Source: a virus. From it: a stretch of DNA of 24,793 bases. The DNA lies in IMG/VR virus record IMGVR_UViG_3300028025_003414, positions 1 to 24,793 of that record. One strand, 5' to 3'. Positions 13,709 through 22,800 of this stretch are shown in pieces (position 1 is the stretch's first letter; each line of letters starts with the position of its first letter). Made by a program: the position numbers and the translations under genes. Below the pieces are notes generated by a model, which was not told the DNA's origin, made no database searches, and worked only from the letters and a program-made list of their open reading frames with translations.

Positions 13709-15102
13709 GCCTAGCGAACTACGAATGGCCTCGTCCTCATGGGTTCGAGCCATTCAACCACCAAAAAGAAACAGCGCAATTCCTGACCACCAACCGCAAG
13801 GCGTTCTGCTTCAACGAGCAGGGTACAGGTAAGACAGCGTCAGTGATTTGGGCGGTGGACTATTTGATGCAGCGAAGTATTGTGAAGAGAGTGTTAGTGA
13901 TTTGCCCTTTGTCGATCATGAAGTCGGCATGGCAACAGGACTTGTTCAAGTTCGCTATTCATCGCACAGTAGCAGTAGCCCACGGCAGCGCGCGCAAGCG
14001 CAAAGAAATCATCAACGCTGGTGCCGAGTTCGTCATCATCAACTTCGATGGTGTCGAGATTGTGAAGAACGAAATCATCAACGGGGGGTTTGACCTCATC
14101 GTTGTGGACGAAGCCTCTGCGTATAAGAACGCACAGACAACCCGCTGGAAGACCCTGCGTGACATTAACAAAGTCGTCAAAGGCTTGTGGATGTTGACAG
14201 GTACGCCAGCGGCGCAGTCTCCGCTCGATGCGTATGGCTTGGCCAAACTGATTAACCCAACGGGTGTGCCCATGTTCCACGGCCAGTACAAGGACATGGT
14301 CATGACGCAGCTCACCAAGTTCAAGTGGATTCCGAAGCCGACTGCCAAGCACACGGTACACAGCATCCTCCAACCCGCTATTCGGTTTGTGAAGAAGGAC
14401 TGTATCGACTTGCCGCCTCTGACGTTCATCGACCGTGATGCGCCATTGACTCCGCAGCAAGCCAAGTACTACGGTATTCTCAAGAAGGAGATGTTGTTGG
14501 AGGCAGCGGGCGAAGAAGTCTCAGCCGTGAACGCCGCGACCAAGATGAGTAAGCTGCTTCAGATTTCTTGTGGCTCGGTCTACACCGACACTGGCGAGGT
14601 GCTTGAGTTCGACGTGTCCAACCGCATGAACGTGGTGCAGGAAGTCATCGACGAGAGCAGCAACAAGGTATTGGTGTTCGTACCCTTTACGCACACCATC
14701 GAGATGCTCCAAAAGCATCTGACCAAGAACGGCATAACGTGTGACGTGATTAACGGAGCCGTGCCAGTGAACCGCCGCAGTGACATTGTGCGCGACTTCC
14801 AAGACCAGCCGACTACGAAGGTGCTCATCATCCAGCCACAAGCTGCATCGCACGGGCTTACCCTTACGGCGGCTGACACAATCATTTGGTACGCTCCCTG
14901 TACCAGCGTGGAGACTTATCTTCAGGCCAACGCACGTATTGACCGCCCCGGTCAGGTCAACCCAATGACCATCGTGCACATCTGTGGGAGCCAAACTGAA
15001 CGTCGGGTTTACTCGATGCTTCGGGGGAACGTATCCAACCACCAACAAATCATTGATTTGTACCGACAAGAAATTTCTTCTGAAGATGTTGACAATGTCT
15101 AA
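13705..15102 (+). CDS. SNF2/SF2-family helicase (465 aa)
   Basis: DNA-dependent ATPase. Motif I EQGTGKT ends at Lys43-Thr44, motif II is VVDEAS (Asp135-Glu136), motif III LTGTPA at 164-169, motif V SHGLTLTAAD near 382-391, and motif VI QANARIDRPGQ at 407-417. Both RecA-like domains are complete, with no extra accessory domain. Phage members probably remodel protein-DNA complexes or recombination intermediates; the direct substrate is unknown. It is coupled to the HNH-like gene. Its last codons contain the -35 box of P2. Confidence 0.95.
   Translation: MSLANYEWPRPHGFEPFNHQKETAQFLTTNRKAFCFNEQGTGKTASVIWAVDYLMQRSIVKRVLVICPLSIMKSAWQQDLFKFAIHRTVAVAHGSARKRKEIINAGAEFVIINFDGVEIVKNEIINGGFDLIVVDEASAYKNAQTTRWKTLRDINKVVKGLWMLTGTPAAQSPLDAYGLAKLINPTGVPMFHGQYKDMVMTQLTKFKWIPKPTAKHTVHSILQPAIRFVKKDCIDLPPLTFIDRDAPLTPQQAKYYGILKKEMLLEAAGEEVSAVNAATKMSKLLQISCGSVYTDTGEVLEFDVSNRMNVVQEVIDESSNKVLVFVPFTHTIEMLQKHLTKNGITCDVINGAVPVNRRSDIVRDFQDQPTTKVLIIQPQAASHGLTLTAADTIIWYAPCTSVETYLQANARIDRPGQVNPMTIVHICGSQTERRVYSMLRGNVSNHQQIIDLYRQEISSEDVDNV
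15068..15079. promoter_or_regulatory. AAGAAATTTCTT palindrome upstream of P2
   Basis: Perfect 12-bp inverted repeat ending 9 nt before the -35 box of P2, in the final codons of the helicase gene. It is in a position suitable for an activator or repressor, but a single copy this AT-rich could be chance. Confidence 0.35.
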
Positions 15103-15116
15103 AGATGTGATATAGT
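15089..15116 (+). promoter_or_regulatory. Promoter P2: sigma70-type with extended -10
   Basis: TTGACA (15089-15094), 16-nt spacer, TATAGT (15111-15116), with TG at 15108-15109. Transcription probably starts near 15123. It is a near copy of P1 (23 of 28 positions). The -35 overlaps GACAATGTC, an imperfect relative of the dispersed palindrome. It would drive the 15146, 15578 and 16475 genes. Confidence 0.85.
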
Positions 15117-15145
15117 CGGTTTTCTTTCAACCAACGGAGTGTTAG

Positions 15146-15562
15146 ATGAGTGAAGAAAATGAAGCGGCCACACGGCCAGACCTAGATCAGCTTACCGCTA
15201 TCTACCTGAAGATTCGAGATACCCGCGCCGAGAACAAACGTGAGTTTGAGAACGTCGACAAAGACCTCGAAGAGCAACAGAAAATGCTGGCCGAGCAAAT
15301 GCTCGACTCATGCAAAGAGATTGGTGCCGACAGCATCAAGACCCCACACGGAACCATCATTCGTTCGGTCAAGTCAAAGTACTGGACTGGCGATTGGGAC
15401 TCCATGTACACCTTCATCAAGGAGCACAACGCCTTCGGCTTGCTGGAGAAACGATTGCATCAAACCAACATGAAGGACTTCCTCAACGAGAACCCTGACG
15501 CACTGCCGATGGGTTTGAACGTTGAGAGTGAATACACCATCGTCGTACGACGCGCTAAATAA
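15146..15562 (+). CDS. Conserved phage protein of unknown function (138 aa)
   Basis: An N-terminal coiled coil (residues about 20-55, with KREFENVDKDLEEQQKMLAE) is followed by IKTPHGTIIRSVKSKYWTGD, a Trp/Asp segment (DWDSMYTFIKEHN) and NESEYT-like GLNVESEYTIVVRR. From memory it is widespread in phages, where it sits near recombination or SSB genes. It is the first gene after P2, with GGAG 6 nt upstream. Its pairing with the next gene suggests a partner of the ssDNA-binding candidate. Confidence 0.88.
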   Translation: MSEENEAATRPDLDQLTAIYLKIRDTRAENKREFENVDKDLEEQQKMLAEQMLDSCKEIGADSIKTPHGTIIRSVKSKYWTGDWDSMYTFIKEHNAFGLLEKRLHQTNMKDFLNENPDALPMGLNVESEYTIVVRRAK

Positions 15563-15577
15563 TCGGAGAAATGAAAA

Positions 15578-16471
15578 ATGAGTAACATCGCACTTTTGAA
15601 CCAAGACCTGCCTGACTTCCTGCAAACCGCTGGCGTCAGTGACCTCACCAAACAACTCGCTGGCAAGACTGGCGTTAAGCGCATCGTGCCTAAGAACGGT
15701 ATCTTCCGTAAGATGGTCGGCGGCGAAGAGATGGGCAAGGTCAAGGGCAACCTCGAAGTTGTCATCGTCAACGCATCTCCCAAAGTCGGTCGTATCTTCT
15801 ACGCGAAGGCATGGACACCTGATGCAGACCCAAGCGCACCTGACTGCTTCTCTAACGACGGCAATGCACCTGATGCTGGTTCTACTGCACCCCAAGCTAG
15901 CCGTTGCGACTCTTGCGCTCAGAACATCAAAGGTTCGGGTCAAGGTACTTCCAAGGCTTGCCGTTACAGCCGCCGCATCGCTGTGAACTTGGTGGAAGAT
16001 TTTGGTACTTCTTTGGAAGGCGAAGTCTATCAACTGAACTTGGCATCCAAGTCCCTGTTCGGCGACGGCAGTGGCGACAACTCGCACACGTTTGAGAACT
16101 ACACCAAGTACTTGGCCAACAACGGCAAGAGCTTGGACTACGTGGTGACTGAACTCAGCTTCAACGAGAACAACGACAACCAATCCATCCTGTTCACACC
16201 TGCGCGTTTCATCAACAAGCAAGAGTACGCGGTGACGAGCGAAGTGGCTAAGAAGCCCGAAGTTCAAAAGATGGTGACGATGACTCCGTACCAAGCGGAT
16301 GCGTCGGGTCGTGCTCCTGCATTGGCTGCACCTGCTCCTAAAGCTGCTGCACCTGTGGCCGAGGACGTTGCCGAGCCAGTCAAACGCGAAAGCGCCAAAG
16401 CTGCTGCACCTACTCCAACCGCCAAAAAGGGTCTGGACGACGTGGTCAAAGCTTGGTCTGACGAGGAGTAA
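15578..16471 (+). CDS. Putative phage ssDNA-binding protein with zinc-finger insert (297 aa)
   Basis: The core is beta-rich (GNLEVVIVNASPKVGRIFYA). Cys90, Cys110, Cys113 and Cys128 could form a zinc finger. A long Ala/Pro linker (residues about 240-285) leads to an acidic end, VKAWSDEE. Core plus flexible linker plus acidic tip is the plan of ssDNA-binding proteins such as SSB and T7 gp2.5, although the fold is not proven here. Position between a P2-driven partner and replication genes supports the idea. CGGAGAA precedes the ATG at 15578. Confidence 0.8.
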   Translation: MSNIALLNQDLPDFLQTAGVSDLTKQLAGKTGVKRIVPKNGIFRKMVGGEEMGKVKGNLEVVIVNASPKVGRIFYAKAWTPDADPSAPDCFSNDGNAPDAGSTAPQASRCDSCAQNIKGSGQGTSKACRYSRRIAVNLVEDFGTSLEGEVYQLNLASKSLFGDGSGDNSHTFENYTKYLANNGKSLDYVVTELSFNENNDNQSILFTPARFINKQEYAVTSEVAKKPEVQKMVTMTPYQADASGRAPALAAPAPKAAAPVAEDVAEPVKRESAKAAAPTPTAKKGLDDVVKAWSDEE

Positions 16472-16474
16472 GTA

Positions 16475-16714
16475 ATGAGCTACGGATACAGCTACCAACT
16501 GGTTGAAGCCAATAAAAAGGCCGATGCTAAGTCATGGGGCGTCGTCCTTGGCCGCACTTGCATCCAACTCAATATTCCTGTGAGTGAGATAGCTGGTCGT
16601 CTTGATGTGAGTCGAGCGACCATCTACAACTGGTTCTGGGGCACTACGCTCCCGAGCCGTACTCACAGCGAGCAGATTGAGCGATTGCTCCCGCGCCTCA
16701 AGGCAAAAAAGTAA
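16475..16714 (+). CDS. Small helix-turn-helix DNA-binding protein (79 aa)
   Basis: Residues 35-56 (PVSEIAGRLDVSRATIYNWF and the following WG) form a clear HTH of the XRE/Cro type, with basic residues at the C-terminus (RLKAKK). Similar small proteins follow the SSB-like gene in other phages, from memory. It is the last gene before the UUCG hairpin and is co-transcribed from P2, so it may regulate P1/P2 or bind the dispersed palindrome (inference). AGGAG lies upstream of the ATG. Confidence 0.87.
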   Translation: MSYGYSYQLVEANKKADAKSWGVVLGRTCIQLNIPVSEIAGRLDVSRATIYNWFWGTTLPSRTHSEQIERLLPRLKAKK

Positions 16715-16728
16715 ATCCGTGCACTGAC

Positions 16729-16750
16729 GGGGGCTTCGGCCCCCAGCTTT
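16729..16750 (+). terminator. UUCG hairpin after the HTH gene (weak terminator or stabiliser)
   Basis: GGGGGC (16729-16734), loop TTCG, GCCCCC (16739-16744): a 6-bp GC stem closed by the very stable C(UUCG)G tetraloop. It is followed by AGCTTT, a poor U-run, so termination may be partial. It lies 14 nt after the stop at 16714. Confidence 0.6.
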
Positions 16751-16773
16751 GCCGTCCCTAAAAGAAAATCAAT

Positions 16774-19626
16774 ATGTCTAACTTCGACCTTCTCGACACC
16801 GTACTGCCCACCGAAGGCCGGTACTGTGTGCTCGGGCTTGGACGGTACCCAGACCAAAAGTTTTTCGATACGAGAGAAGAAGTAGAGGCACAGACTCAGA
16901 CGTTGGTGGACAACAAGTTTGATGTGTATTTCGGTTGCGCCAAGTACGGCCCACTGAACAAGCGCACAGCAGACAACGCCACTTACTTCCGCGCACTGTG
17001 GATGGATATTGACTGCGGCCCAACAAAGGGTGTGCCTAACGACAAGGGCATCATTCAAGGGTACCTCACGCAGCAAATCGGCTTGGACGAACTGAAGAAG
17101 TTCTGCATTGCCGCAAGATTGCCCCGCCCAATTATGGTCAGCTCAGGTTATGGCGTTCACGCCTACTGGTTGATTGAAGAAACAGTTGAGCGCCGCGACT
17201 GGCTCCCCCTCGCAACTCGTCTACGTGAACTGTGCGTTGAGCATGGCATCATTGTGGATTCCTCCGTATTCGAAGCAGCACGGGTACTGCGCATTCCCGG
17301 CACATTTAACTTCAAGCAAGCCGAACCGATGGAAGTCACTGTTCTCAATGAGAACACACAGACCCTGACGTACGCCCAATGGAAAGAACTGCTCGGCGCT
17401 GCCGACCCAGTTGACGACAAGCCTGATTTCTTACCGTCCATCAGCCCAATGATGGAAGCCTTGATGGGCAACAAGGTGAAGCGGTTCAAGAACATCATGA
17501 TGAAAGCGGAGAACGGCTGCGCACAGCTTAACTACTGCTACCAAAACCAAGACACTATTGAGGAACCCCTGTGGCGTTCCGCTCTGTCGATCACCGCGTT
17601 CTGCGTGGACAAAGACAAAGCTGCGCACATGATGTCCAGTCAGTACCCAGCCTACAACCCTTCCGAGGTAGATAAGAAGGTAGCCGAGCTGATTGCGAAC
17701 GGTGGCCCTCATCACTGCCTGACATTTGAGAAGATCAACCCGACTGGCTGCGCAGGGTGCCCACACAAAGGCAAGATCAAATCCCCGATCGTACTCGGCA
17801 TGGAGATTGCCCAAGCTGAAGTCGAAGACGGTGAGTACGTTGTCGAGCAGGAGCCGACAGAGGAAGAAGGAGAAGCTACTAGCTACCGTATTCCTGAGTA
17901 TCCGTTTCCTTTCTTCCGTGGCAAAGAAGGCGGTATCTGGCGCAAGGGGGAGACCGACGAGGATGAATCTCAGCTGGTGTACGAGCATGACCTGTACGTG
18001 GTCAAGCGTATGAAAGACCCCGAGATGGGTGAAGTGGCTCTGTTCCGACTGCACCTGCCGCACGACGGAGTGAAAGAGTTCTCTATCCCAGCGACAGCAA
18101 TCTCAGCGAAAGATGAGCTGCGCAAACAACTGTCACACCATGGTGTGATGGCAACACAAAAACAACATGAGCTACTGGCGATCTTCGTCGTGGCGTTCAT
18201 GAAAAACTTACAGTACGTGAGGAAGGCAGAAGTTATGCGAACACAATTTGGATGGGTCGACAACGACAGCAAGTTCATTGTCGGCGACCGAGAGATTACA
18301 AAAGACGGGGTGTTTTACAGCCCACCATCAGCCATCACCCGTGCGTTTGCCGAGAAGATGGTGCCCACGGGTACGTTTGAGAAGTGGAAGGAAGTGTTCA
18401 ATATGTACGCACGGCCCGGCCTTGAGCCCCATGCGTTTGCAGCACTCACAGCCTTCGGCTCTCCTTTGTTGAAGTTCACGGGTTTGAGCGGCGCGATCAT
18501 CAACGTCATCCACAAGTCGTCAGGCTCGGGCAAGTCGACAGCGTTGTTTATGTGCAACAGTGTCTGGGGCCACCCCAAAGAGTTGTCTTCGATGTGGAAG
18601 GACACGCTCAATGCCAAGATGATGCGTCTGGGTGTGCACAACAACCTGCCCAACACGATCGACGAGATCACGAACACCAGCCCCATGGAGTTCTCTGACT
18701 TGGCTTACAGCATCTCCCAAGGCCGAGGCAAAGACCGCGCTAAGTCGCAAACCAACGAACTGCGCGCCAACCACACCAAGTGGAACAACATGACTTTGGC
18801 ATCGTCCAACGCCAGCTTCTACGAGAAACTCGGTGCGGCAAAGAACTCACCCGACGGCGAATCCATGCGTCTGCTGGAGTACAAGATTGAGCCAACAACG
18901 ATCATCAGCGTCGAAGAAGGCAAGCAGATGTTTGACCATCAGATGCTTGAGAACTACGGCCACGCCGGTGACATTTACGCCGAGTGGCTCGTCAACAACT
19001 TGGAAGAGGCCACCAACTTGGTTCGCAGTATCCAAGCCCGCATCGACAAGGAAGTTAAGTTCACCGCACGGGAGCGCTTCTGGTCAGCCGCCGCTGCCAT
19101 CAACATTGCTGGTGGTTTGATTTCTCAAGAGCTCGGCTTGCACGACTACGACATGAAGGCAATCTATAAGTGGCTGCTCGGTATGCTTGCTGAGATGCGC
19201 GACGAGGTGACCCCACCTGCTTCTAACCCGACCATCATGCTCGGCGACTTCATCAACTCACACATGAACAATGCCTTGGTTGTGAACGGAGTGGTGGACA
19301 AGCGCACGAATATGGAGGCACTGCCACTGGCCGAGCCGAAGGGTGAACTGCTTATGAGGTTTGAGCCTGACACGGGTGACCTGTTCATTGCGGCCAAGGC
19401 GTTCAAAGACTACTGCGTGAAGTTCCAAATCCACTACCGCGATGCAATTAAGCAGCTGACTAGTGAAGGTGTGTTCATCGAGGCCGTCAACAAGCGCATG
19501 TCAAAGGGCATGAAAATGGTGTCCCCAGCCGTACGCGCACTGCACTTCAACACCAAGAACTTCGACTCCCTCGTGCCACTGGACGCGTTAACTGATGAAG
19601 ATCGAGACGGTAACGTACCGGCTTAA
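16774..19626 (+). CDS. AEP primase / DUF927-like helicase fusion (950 aa)
   Basis: The N-terminal primase of the archaeo-eukaryotic type has WMDID (Asp78, Asp80), SSGYGVHAYW (His129) and the AARVLRIPGTFNFK segment (about 168-181). A Cys/His cluster (Cys315, Cys326, Cys329, His331) could bind zinc. An acidic linker follows near 350-365. The C-terminal helicase has Walker A KSSGSGKST (Lys587), Walker B TIDEIT (Asp630-Glu631) and TLASSN near 674-679. It would make primers and unwind DNA for the family A polymerase. No clear Shine-Dalgarno precedes the ATG, and a hairpin lies between it and the previous gene. Its last 32 nt overlap the next gene. Confidence 0.94.
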   Translation: MSNFDLLDTVLPTEGRYCVLGLGRYPDQKFFDTREEVEAQTQTLVDNKFDVYFGCAKYGPLNKRTADNATYFRALWMDIDCGPTKGVPNDKGIIQGYLTQQIGLDELKKFCIAARLPRPIMVSSGYGVHAYWLIEETVERRDWLPLATRLRELCVEHGIIVDSSVFEAARVLRIPGTFNFKQAEPMEVTVLNENTQTLTYAQWKELLGAADPVDDKPDFLPSISPMMEALMGNKVKRFKNIMMKAENGCAQLNYCYQNQDTIEEPLWRSALSITAFCVDKDKAAHMMSSQYPAYNPSEVDKKVAELIANGGPHHCLTFEKINPTGCAGCPHKGKIKSPIVLGMEIAQAEVEDGEYVVEQEPTEEEGEATSYRIPEYPFPFFRGKEGGIWRKGETDEDESQLVYEHDLYVVKRMKDPEMGEVALFRLHLPHDGVKEFSIPATAISAKDELRKQLSHHGVMATQKQHELLAIFVVAFMKNLQYVRKAEVMRTQFGWVDNDSKFIVGDREITKDGVFYSPPSAITRAFAEKMVPTGTFEKWKEVFNMYARPGLEPHAFAALTAFGSPLLKFTGLSGAIINVIHKSSGSGKSTALFMCNSVWGHPKELSSMWKDTLNAKMMRLGVHNNLPNTIDEITNTSPMEFSDLAYSISQGRGKDRAKSQTNELRANHTKWNNMTLASSNASFYEKLGAAKNSPDGESMRLLEYKIEPTTIISVEEGKQMFDHQMLENYGHAGDIYAEWLVNNLEEATNLVRSIQARIDKEVKFTARERFWSAAAAINIAGGLISQELGLHDYDMKAIYKWLLGMLAEMRDEVTPPASNPTIMLGDFINSHMNNALVVNGVVDKRTNMEALPLAEPKGELLMRFEPDTGDLFIAAKAFKDYCVKFQIHYRDAIKQLTSEGVFIEAVNKRMSKGMKMVSPAVRALHFNTKNFDSLVPLDALTDEDRDGNVPA

Positions 19627-19789
19627 TTGGGGGAAATTTCGAAAGGGGCACAGTTTCTTTGTGCCCTGCATCGACCACAAAGAAGCCAGAAAAACCATCG
19701 CGCAAATTACGAAGAGATTGAAGATTGCTGTGATTACTAAAGTAACCATAGAAGATGGAATCAAAGGATTGCGCGTCTGGAGAACCTGA
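19595..19789 (+). CDS. Small conserved phage protein (64 aa)
   Basis: MKIETVTYRLNWGKFRKGHS leads into FFVPCIDHKEARKTI, and the protein ends GIKGLRVWRT. It is basic with an alpha/beta appearance. From memory, small phage proteins with FFxPC and GLRVWR motifs occur near replication genes; function unknown. It begins inside the primase-helicase gene and is the last plus-strand gene before the terminator. Ribosome site weak, so coupling to the upstream gene is likely. Confidence 0.78.
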   Translation: MKIETVTYRLNWGKFRKGHSFFVPCIDHKEARKTIAQITKRLKIAVITKVTIEDGIKGLRVWRT

Positions 19790-19795
19790 CGTAGA

Positions 19796-19808
19796 CTAAC
19801 AATGTTAG
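19796..19808. repeat. Dispersed palindrome copy 7 (before the terminator)
   Basis: CTAACAATGTTAG, with flanking A and T extending the arms to 7 bp (19795-19809). It lies 6 nt after the last plus-strand stop and 16 nt before the terminator stem. A second half-site, TGTTAG, occurs at 19821-19826. Confidence 0.88.
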
Positions 19809-19824
19809 TTGCCATCCCTCTGTT

Positions 19825-19852
19825 AGCCCCGCCTAGTGCGGGGCTTTTTTTT
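19825..19852 (+). terminator. Rho-independent terminator of the plus-strand block
   Basis: AGCCCCGC (19825-19832), loop CTAGT, GCGGGGCT (19838-19845), then a T-run to 19852. A textbook intrinsic terminator for the plus strand. The reverse direction lacks a T-run, so it should not stop the converging minus-strand transcript. The T-run overlaps the stop codon of the minus-strand gene. Confidence 0.93.
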
Positions 19853-22800
19853 ATTTCGAGGACTCTCGGTTGAGTTTCACCGTGCTTGGTTCGAGTAAGT
19901 CGGCAACAAACGGGTAGTACTTCTTGTCGATGGGGAACCCACGGTCGGTCATGAGGCGTCGCTCCATTTGCTTCTTCAACGATTGCTTAATGTTCTCGTT
20001 GTCGATCATGTCCATTGGATTACGTGAGTTGAACTTGAACACCCGCTCAAACGCTTTCTCCACATCTTCATCGGAACCTTTATTGATTTCCAAATCGAGG
20101 CGGTCAAGAATCTTGGTGCGCTCTTGCTTAACCTTCATGATCTCACCTTGCAACTTGAAGATGGCTTCGCGCTTTGCTTGGAGACCGTCGGTAACGAAAC
20201 CAGCACTTTGCGCCAGCAACTGACCTGCGGTGAACTCGTTTGGCTCTTTAATCACTGCGCCAGAAGAAGTAGTCGCACCTTCTTGGCCGTATCGAGCCGC
20301 AGTAAAACTACCACGGAACAACGCTGGAGACAGCTGCTCCATACCCTGCATGATCTTGCCTTGGTTGAAGTAGTCGATCGCTTTGGGTACTTGCTGAGTA
20401 GCAAGAGACGCGCCGGGACCTGCCAACGACAGCAGCCAGCTTTGCATTTCGCCGACGGCTGTGGCTTGTTCCTTCTGCTCAGGAAACCACATGTTGTTCA
20501 TCGACAAGCTACTGGTAATGTCGTAGCCAGTCAAACCCGCAACTAAACCACGATCAAGCAGCTCGTCCATACCTTTGCCGCCGATCTTGACACCGCCAAA
20601 TGTCTCGGGCATCCATTTGTTGCGGAACCAGAACTCAAGGTTGCGGCCTTCCAACTCGTCGTCATCATCTTCGCCGCGCAGCCCGTTCAAGATACCTTGC
20701 GCAATGCCCATAGCGAGGCTGATACCGGGAATACCGATGTAGCCAGCTAAGCCGTATGACATCATCAACGAACCAATAAGTTGGATACGCGCTTCGCGTT
20801 TAGTCTCGGCGTCCATGCCACGAGTGGCGCGATAAATGTTCCGAATGAAGTAAGTCGTTACAAACGCTGGGTACATCTTGAACTGGAGAATCGCACGGCC
20901 AAGCGGCTTGTGCGCGTCGAGCATGACTTCGCGTTGTTTGTTGGCCAAGATACCTCGTGGGCGGTTGGAGCCGTGGTAGTTGTTCAATGCTTCGTGAGAC
21001 TCGGCCTCGGCCAAACGCAGTGCTTTTTCATGCGCGCCCGGTGCGTTCCCCAATTTATCACGGTTCAAGCGATATGAGGTCATGAACGTCACTTCACGAA
21101 TCAAGCGTTCCGCGTGGTGGAACATCCCCGTCATAAGGTTAGAAATCTGGCGCATCTTCAAGCGCACGGGCTTGTTGTACTCCGCAGTAGAAATATCGCG
21201 TCGGCTACCCAACTCAAACGCCATTGTGTTGTCACTCAGCCCACGATCCTTCATGTACTGCATGGCGGCTTTCTCGTCGGCGGTCAAACCTTTCAAGTTC
21301 TCCATGCTCGGTGCGGCGTACTTGCCGTTTTTGTCCATGATGCCGATGCCGTTGAACACATTCAGAGCCTTACCCAAAGCCGCAGCGGTCTTAGCCGTGC
21401 CGTGCTTTGACGCCAACACAGGAGCTACGAAGATAGGGATAGACGTAAACTGAGTAACCATGGTTTTCACCGAGGTCATCATCCACAAGAACGCTGAGGT
21501 GTTTGCAAGCTTAGCCAAGTCATAGCCAAGCCCACTCTCTGGGTCAGGGCGAACTTGCGACTCCGCACGAATACGCATTTCTGATACGAGTTCACCAAGC
21601 CGTGCTTTGTCTGGGTTACCCACCAACGAGCTTTCCGCACGCTCCAGCTGGTTCATGATCGTTGGGCCGTACTTAATCCGAGCCAACTGATTGGCTGTGT
21701 TGGTACCCATGTTGATGAAGTTGCGCTGGATGTCGCCGGAGAAACCAGCTTTACCTTGGCGCTTCAAGTACTGACGGCGGAAGTTGCGGTCAGGCAGAGT
21801 CTGCAAGTACAGCTGGTAAATCTCATCCTTGAGTGCTTCGGACTTAACTTCTCCGTCTTGCTTAGAAGAATCAATGGTGTTGAAGATTTGCTTCAGCATG
21901 TCGCTGGCGCTGTCATCTTTGCGGCGCGCGCTAGTCAGATCGTTGCCCTCGTCTATGTCGAGGTCCTTAATCATTTCCTCACGGCTGCGCTTGTCTCCGC
22001 CCTCGTTCAGTTGGCGCACACGTTCCATCACAAAGAGGTCACGATCAGTCGCGCTCTCGAACATGTGGAACTCGCCTTCCTTGCCCTTGCCGACGCGCAC
22101 CCAGAACTGTCCGTAACGCATCAGTGGGAAGTAGGGATACAGTTTCTTGCCGTCCTCGTACATCTTCTTGATGGACGCCATGAGCTTGCTTTTTGCTTCT
22201 TGCGGCAGGGTAGAGGCTTCCAACTGCTCGTCAAGCAGAGTGTGATACAGCTCGTGGTTGTTCTTGTAGAAGTCGCGCATTTCCTCGTACAACTTCTGGT
22301 TCTCGGGCGTGAGTTCACCCCACATGCGGTTAAGCGCGGGGTTAGTTTTGTTCGTCGCCGGGTCTTTGGAGATCAGCGTCGAGAAGTGCATCACGTCGGC
22401 GAGCTTTTTGTATTGCTCGGGGGACTTTGCTGCTACCTCATTCAACTGTTCGTTGACCTTGCCCATAGCGTTTGTGAGCTTGGTGCGCATAGCGATCATG
22501 TCGCCCATCGACTGCCAAGACTGCGCGATACCGGGGATACCACGTTGGCCACCACCTGTGTCAATACGGTCTGCCATCTGCACCAGAGTTTCAGTCGGCA
22601 GAGAAGGCAGTAGCTGTTTTAGCGCGCCAAGCTTGAAGTTTTTGTACCGCAGGTTAAGCAAATCCGCCATAGGCGTCTCGCCACGCAAAGTGGTCAGCTC
22701 AGGGATAGTGTCGCGGAGGTTGTCGGCGAATGAAGACTTGGCCAACTTGTCGAGCTGCTTTTGCGTAGCCTTCGTCACCTTCTGCTGGGACATCTTAATT

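Noticed and set aside
15374-16498. Long minus-strand reading frame (374 codons)
   Set aside because: It lies opposite two well-supported plus-strand genes with good ribosome sites; composition is typical of an antisense shadow and no domain is seen.
21756-22613. Plus-strand frame of 285 codons, and another of 300 codons at 23250-24152
   Set aside because: Both are antisense to the giant minus-strand gene; they have no recognisable domain or start context.
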